Below are positions 59,012-64,000 of a stretch of 64,000 nt of DNA, one piece after another. How positions within the stretch are numbered: position 1 is the first letter of the stretch; the number at the start of each line of letters is the position of its first letter. The translations under genes were made by a program, and so were the position numbers. Under the pieces are notes generated by a model. The model was given only the letters and a program-made list of their open reading frames with translations. It was not told the origin of the DNA and made no database searches. Source of the DNA: Dimargaris cristalligena (lineage: Eukaryota; Kickxellomycota; Dimargaritomycetes; Dimargaritales; Dimargaritaceae); contig JANBQC010000076.1 of NCBI GenBank assembly GCA_027576995.1, forward strand, positions 1 through 64,000. The letters run 5' to 3'.

Positions 59012-62000
59012 CTATTTGGGTCGCTGACTCTCTCTAAGACCAGGCTGACCGACCATTTGCTTACGCACCACCAAGAACTCCGGTTCACTTTTTAGCGGCG
59101 TGCCCGCCACCACGACGTCCTCCGGTTCGGATTCACTCTGCGATATAATGCCGTGGTTACGGGCTTCCGCCTCGTCGTCCTCCACCTCCCGGCGTTCCAC
59201 CCGCACGGGACGTTCGGTGGCCTGGGCCTCCGTCACCTCCACCATATCGTCCAGCACGGACGAGGTCGGTTCCTCCCCCTCCGCCCACCGGTGCCTGGTG
59301 GTAGGCAGCGGGCGGCTTATTTCGGCAATCGGTTGGGGGGCCATGGTTGCCGCAGCCGAGATCACTTCAATCGACGAATCACCATCCCCCGGGACGAGTG
59401 TATCCAAGGGACTATTATTGCCCAAATAAGTGGACCCCAACGAACCGGTGTGGCAGTGGGAGTCCGGAACCGATACTGATGCGATCGATCGCCGGCTAAT
59501 AATGTGCTCGTAGGCCGAGTCATCATCCTCGTCACTTCCCTCCTCATCCAGGACCTGTTCTCGGGACCTATCCGACTCCAACTCATCTGCCATACTGTCG
59601 TCATCGTAGGGGTCCCCCCCACTATCGCTAGCGTCGTCCCCATACAGATAATCGGGCGCGCGATCGGCTATTTCAAAGACCGGCGTACCTAACCCACGAT
59701 TGGTGAACTCGGTCAGTTGCTCCCGGAGATCCTCGAATTCGGCTATATTACGTACGAAAAAGCCAAGCATCATACAGGGATCCAAGCGGTCGAGGGAAAT
59801 CTTGAAAGGCGTTGAGCAATGGAAAGACGGGGTATCAAGTGTGCTGGGCAGTTGGTCAGCGGGGTCGAGTTGGGGGCTAGTTCGTGTGAAATGGGGGTCG
59901 AGGAAAATGAACCCATTATCCTCAAAGCCCACAAAATAGGCGGCTGATCCCGGTTTGCCTCCGGCAATGCCCACGAAATGGGATAGAGTAAAACAATACT
60001 TTAAAAAAGCGTAGTAAATCTTGTTGATGTTCTGAATACCAAGCCGGGTGGGCACCAAAATCAAAGTAGGGTGAATCGACGGGGTATCGCCGTCCTCTTC
60101 TTCTCCGGAGCACTTGGATTGGGCGACAAGGGTGTCTTGGTATACCACCCCATCCGTGGCCAAGTAGGCTTGTAGGCCCATGGGACGAGTCCGGTTGATG
60201 AGGTCCCTGATAAAATAGTTGGCCAAAAAGGGGGGGGGGTGAGAGATTAGGGGAAACAGAGGTCGTGAGTTGAAAATTGGGGCCGTCGAGGAAGAGGGGA
60301 GCCAGGGGGGATCACAGGGCGACCTTTTGGGCTGGGCTTCCAATTTTTTTTTAAAAAAAACCCCTACGAAAATCACTAGGTAGTATCAACACCACCTAAC
60401 CTACCTGAGTACATGGCAGGCCATGTGGGGGCCAAACCAATTTCCGACGGCATTATCAAACTCCGCACCCTTCTGGGCTAGGTTGTGGATCGAGAGGGGG
60501 GAAGATGGACCGGGCAAGTCCACAAATAATTTGAGGATCTACCCAGTGGAATGAGTGGACGAATGTGTTTAAATAAAACTGTAAAAAAACGTTAGTTCCG
60601 AACAGCCTTAAGAATGTTAAAAGGAGACAGCATGTCGAAACGACAACTCCCTATAAATATTTCAAAAATATGTATATGAATATAAAACCCCTTACAAATC
60701 GACCCCAATTGTCCAGCAACATTGGATTTTATATAAATTATTGGCCTAAATTCCCCAGTATTACTCCTTCTAAGGTTATAAACAGTACTTACCTGGCGAT
60801 AAGTGCGATAAACACTCTGGTCTTCGTCAGTGGTTCGCCAGTCACGGCCCAAAAGATAGACCACATAGGCCTGGGCCACCAAAGACTGGGCCGACCTGAG
60901 CATGCATCCCCAGCCGGCATCGGTGGTCAGGGTCGAATTCGGTAGCGCCGGAAACTGCGATCGGTAGGTGCACCAAATACGGGACTCGAAGTCGTGTAAA
61001 AAGGCGGCGGGGTATGACGCCGATGCCCCAGACAACCCCGCCAAGGGGTTGGTGATAGAGCCAATAAGCGACGAGGCATAGGGGATTTCCTTTGGAGTCG
61101 AGGTGCCGAGGGCCATCGCCCGCTGGAGGGGGGGCTTCGGGTCTGGTAATGGGGAGGAATCCCCGGGAGTATGTGGGGTAGCAGGAGGGGCAGCAGGAGG
61201 GGATGCGGATAACCTCGGGCTCGATTCATAGACACCTTCGGGAGCCGACGGGGGCGATTTACCCTGCGGGGAAGTGTCGGGATTTTCCCGGTAATACTTA
61301 TGGCCAAGTATCCACAGCTCTAGGTAAATAGGCGACCCGATTGGAGGTTCAAATAGGAGGTTGCAATGGGAGTGTGGCGAGTTAACGTGTGGCATTAATA
61401 AGCAGCCTGGAAGTAGGGCCAGTGGTTGTATATTCAACTAGGTCCGTCACAGCCGAGGTGTTCGACTAAATAAACGGTTGGACTCACGTTCTCCGATAAG
61501 GGGGAGGGGGGGGTCACCTTGTTTGGTGGCAAAAATCGACTCAACTAGGCAAATTAGACATGGCCGGAGAAAAAAAGGAAGGAGACGTACCGTTAGAGAA
61601 AGGGCCGGCCGGGCCCAGAAACCCCCATTGTTCCACTGCATTGGACAGTGCGTGAAACCAGCTTCGGACATTGGTGGTTACGGCTGTCGAGAGACTCTGG
61701 GCGGCTGGGGTCGGCAGCGCCTGGTCGGGACTGCCCGCTGTTAAGTAAACCACCGGAGTAAAAGGGTGTATAGAAGGGAGCGGGAGGCTAGAAAAAGGTG
61801 AGCAGCCCGTCTATTCGTTGCGAAAGCCCGGAACTATTTTTCTTTAACTGTCCACTGCTTCGATATATATATATAACGGAGCCAACCACCACCATTCAAC
61901 ACTAGGATTCAAGAAAGTGGCCTGCCGAAGCAATCAGATTTAGCAGTCCTCCCAGTGGTAATGAAGGGGTCGGTTGCATTACTTCGAGCGGACGGTCAAA

Positions 62001-62088
62001 TGGCCTAGCCTGGCTTACCATGGGTTTTGGGAGGAACCGTGGGGCTCGGTTTAGCCTCTTCGTCCGAGGAAGACACAGAGTTCGGCAT
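59012..62088 (-). CDS. ATG4: Autophagy cysteine protease Atg4 (Atg8-processing/deconjugating)
   Basis: Five exons (62019-62088, 61591-61737, 60793-61319, 60405-60538, 59012-60206) encode 690 residues. Donors are GTAAGC, GTACGT, GTAAGT and GTAGGT, and all phases agree. Atg4 cleaves the C-terminus of Atg8 and later frees it from phosphatidylethanolamine. Catalytic Cys211 lies in TTDAGWGCMLRSAQSLVA; Asp396 and His398 lie in FIFLDPHFTR. Other family blocks: LWILGHKYY, PLSIHNLAQKGAEF, GNWFGPHMACHVLR, LILVPTRLGIQNIN, VGIAGGKPGSAAYFVG and STPFKISLDRLDPCMMLGFFVRN. A Pro/Ser-rich insert of about 70 residues follows the first block. The tail of about 240 residues is acidic and Ser-rich, ending near EPEFLVV (670-673), a candidate Atg8-interacting motif. 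It is longer than typical Atg4 (about 390-500). Confidence 0.93.
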
Positions 62089-63479
62089 GGGACAACCAGA
62101 GTACAGCCGGGTATACGTGTATAATGTGAGATGGAAGAAGTAAATAAGTCCTTCCGAATATTCCCGTGAGGGTTCTACGTGGGTGACTGGGGGTGGGGGA
62201 TACGAAGCGGTACAAGAAGTATAGAACTGAAAAAGAAGTAACCAATGCCAAACTATACTAAGGAGGCGATGAGCAGCCCAGTTCAGAAAGACAACCTAAG
62301 CCCGGTACTGTCAGAGCATGAGAGTGTCTTCATAGTCCTTCTTCCTCCCCTCCCACGGTGAGCTACGGGCCAGGAGGGGAGGGGAAACTACTACGTATGT
62401 GTGCTGACTACCGGGATGTAATAACGGCCTGTTGCCAAGCTCCGGAGTGGAGAAATTCCTCCTATCCATCATAAGCGAAAAATATCGGCATTTCCTATCA
62501 CTTCTACCTCTTTATCAGCTAGCATAGGTTCCTTTTGATTGGGAATAGTAAAGCCATGCCCCGTTTCCTAGAAGCGGCCAACAGCCCCCACATATCATCT
62601 GACTGGCCCCATGTCTTACAGCACCCATATAACAGTTGAAGCAAGGACAAGAACAGCTTAATTATCCGAGTGAAATCGATCATCTATTACCAAATCATAC
62701 GGTCGCCCAAAGCGTACAAAACCACATAAGCCCATTTGCATGTTCCTCCAATTGTGCCATTAGGAGATACAGGGGATGTTCGAATTAACCGTGAGTCCTC
62801 CTCCCACTGTCCAGTCACTATTATGACCAGGAGAAAGGACTAAATTTCGAACACGGCTATCATGAATAAAGCGAACGTATCCCCCGACTGAAATATGAGC
62901 AGTCAACACCGGACCCTGGCATTGCTAATCCGCCAATGTTACCACCCCCGCAACCCTCTACATCTCACCCAGTAAACTCGAGCAGAAATATCCAATTATA
63001 TCAGCTGGTTTATTATAGGCACTGGAGGGGCATATCCCCTTCAATTATAAAACCCCCCATATTCCAGCCAAATAAAATAATTGAAATGGTAATGAGGCCG
63101 CGGTTAAGGGCAGCGCGCTAAAAACCGCGGGATTAGAACCCGTAAAAAACCACAGAAACAACATCAACTAAAACTAAGAATTGGGAGGCGTGTATAAAAG
63201 CCTACACACGTCCGACAACAACCTGACCAACATCAAGGCTGTATTTTTTTTCTATGAACCGAATTATTAAAGAAGAAAGCAGGAAGGGGTATATATGGTG
63301 ATAAAAATAAGTACCGTTAATCGTTGGAATGACTCCCTCATACTCCACGAGAGAGAGAGACTAGGAGAACCTCTATCCAAACGATTGGGGAAAAGAACGA
63401 TGCGTATAAAAAAATAATAATTGAAAATGCGGTTGAGATGTCCCCCCCTTCCCCTTATTCCGAATTGAACGGAAGAAGC
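62089..63479. other. ATG4 promoter and malic enzyme 3' flank
   Basis: No gene is supported. A short CTTCTTCC-rich stretch near 62338 and a GAGAGAGAGA run near 63350 are the only notable features. Confidence 0.45.
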
Positions 63480-64000
63480 TCACATCTTGCTATTTATGAT
63501 CTCCTCGGTCGAGCGAGTGGGTTCCCACATGTTCTTGGCGATGTGCTCCCGCAGAGCGTCCGAGCCATACAGGTCGAGCACGGTAGCGTCGTTGGCCACC
63601 TTATCTTGGACGGCCTGGTTGCACACGGCCAGGGCCACATCGACACTGACCTCACGGATGCGGGTGAGACGGGGGTAGAGCAGGTTGTTTTCGCGTTCGC
63701 TTTTGTTGAGCGATTCGGACAGGGCGCGGGCAGCGGCGTAAATCATGGTGTCAGTGATGTGGGAGGGTTTGGCCAGGGTGGCCCCGAGACCGAGACCGGG
63801 GAAGATGTACATGTTGTTGCCCTGACCGGGGATCCGGACCTCACTGGTGCCGGGGATGGTGTAGGCCGGGAAGGCGGTTCCGGAGGCGAAGATGGCGCGG
63901 TTGGCGGTGTTGACCATGGCCTGTTCGAAAGTGCACTCGGCGTTGGCCAGAGGGTTCGACAGGGGGAACACGATGGGGCGCTCGTTGAGCTCGGCCATCC
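63480..64000 (-). CDS. NAD(P)-dependent malic enzyme, C-terminal part (cut by window edge)
   Basis: About 173 C-terminal residues of malic enzyme, which oxidatively decarboxylates malate to pyruvate and supplies NADPH or NADH. Evidence: MAELNERPIVFPLSNPLANAECTFEQA, the GTAFPAYTIPGTSEVRIPGQGNNMYIFPGLGLGATL nucleotide-domain stretch with the conserved GQGNN and FPG, and ITDTMIYAAARALSES. The gene reads into the window from beyond 64000 on the minus strand, so the N-terminal and catalytic half lies outside and the first Met here is internal. Cofactor preference and compartment cannot be decided from this part. The stop codon is at 63480-63482. Confidence 0.95.
   Translation of the reverse strand, partial: MAELNERPIVFPLSNPLANAECTFEQAMVNTANRAIFASGTAFPAYTIPGTSEVRIPGQGNNMYIFPGLGLGATLAKPSHITDTMIYAAARALSESLNKSERENNLLYPRLTRIREVSVDVALAVCNQAVQDKVANDATVLDLYGSDALREHIAKNMWEPTRSTEEIINSKM

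Overview
The window looks like nuclear DNA of a filamentous, probably early-diverging fungus. The reasons are: spliceosomal introns of about 140-315 bp with GTA-type donors in six or more genes; GC-rich codon use in genes set in AT-richer spacers; a fungal ZRC1-type zinc transporter; a fungal MAPR-type haem protein; both autophagy-conjugation genes ATG4 and ATG10; and a mitochondrial methylcrotonyl-CoA carboxylase. A Zoopagomycota/Kickxellomycotina-like origin is only a guess. No bacterial, viral or organellar segment was recognised.

Layout. 1-3.3 kb: sparse, with a possible edge exon and one MITE. 3.3-4.8 kb (-): mitotic cyclin B. 4.8-10.2 kb: spacer with a hairpin and a cluster of 138-bp MITEs, one nested in another. 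10.2-12.0 kb (-): Hop/Sti1 co-chaperone. 13.8-15.0 kb (-): CNOT9/Caf40, head to head with a CCR4/Angel-like nuclease at 15.6-17.2 kb (+). 18.4-19.0 kb (+): DUF202 membrane protein with an unresolved 5' end. 19.1-25.4 kb: gene-poor, with two MITEs and an orphan promoter-like element. 25.4-27.0 kb (-): ZRC1-type zinc transporter. 29.5-32.6 kb (+): MCC alpha subunit in five exons. 33.0-34.6 kb (-): cytochrome b5-like haem protein in five exons. 35.2-36.5 kb (-): ATG10 in four exons. 37.5-39.0 kb (+): eIF3m in two exons. 40.7-42.4 kb (+): Hac1/XBP1-like bZIP with a striking two-frame C-terminus. 45.9-47.0 kb (-): homeodomain factor. 47.1-59.0 kb: gene-poor, with microsatellites and one MITE. 59.0-62.1 kb (-): ATG4 in five exons. 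63.5-64.0 kb (-): C-terminal end of malic enzyme, running off the right edge.

The genes are mostly conserved housekeeping or regulatory loci and not a metabolic cluster. There are two functional echoes. ATG10 (Atg12-Atg5 conjugation) and ATG4 (Atg8 processing) act in the two ubiquitin-like arms of autophagy and lie about 23 kb apart on the same strand. A CCR4-NOT core subunit shares a 573-bp divergent promoter with a Ccr4-family nuclease. The strongest points for follow-up are the two-frame bZIP gene, the 138-bp TA-targeting MITE family, and the long Atg4 with a possible C-terminal Atg8-interacting motif. Exon models were built by hand from splice signals and reading-frame phase, with no transcript evidence.
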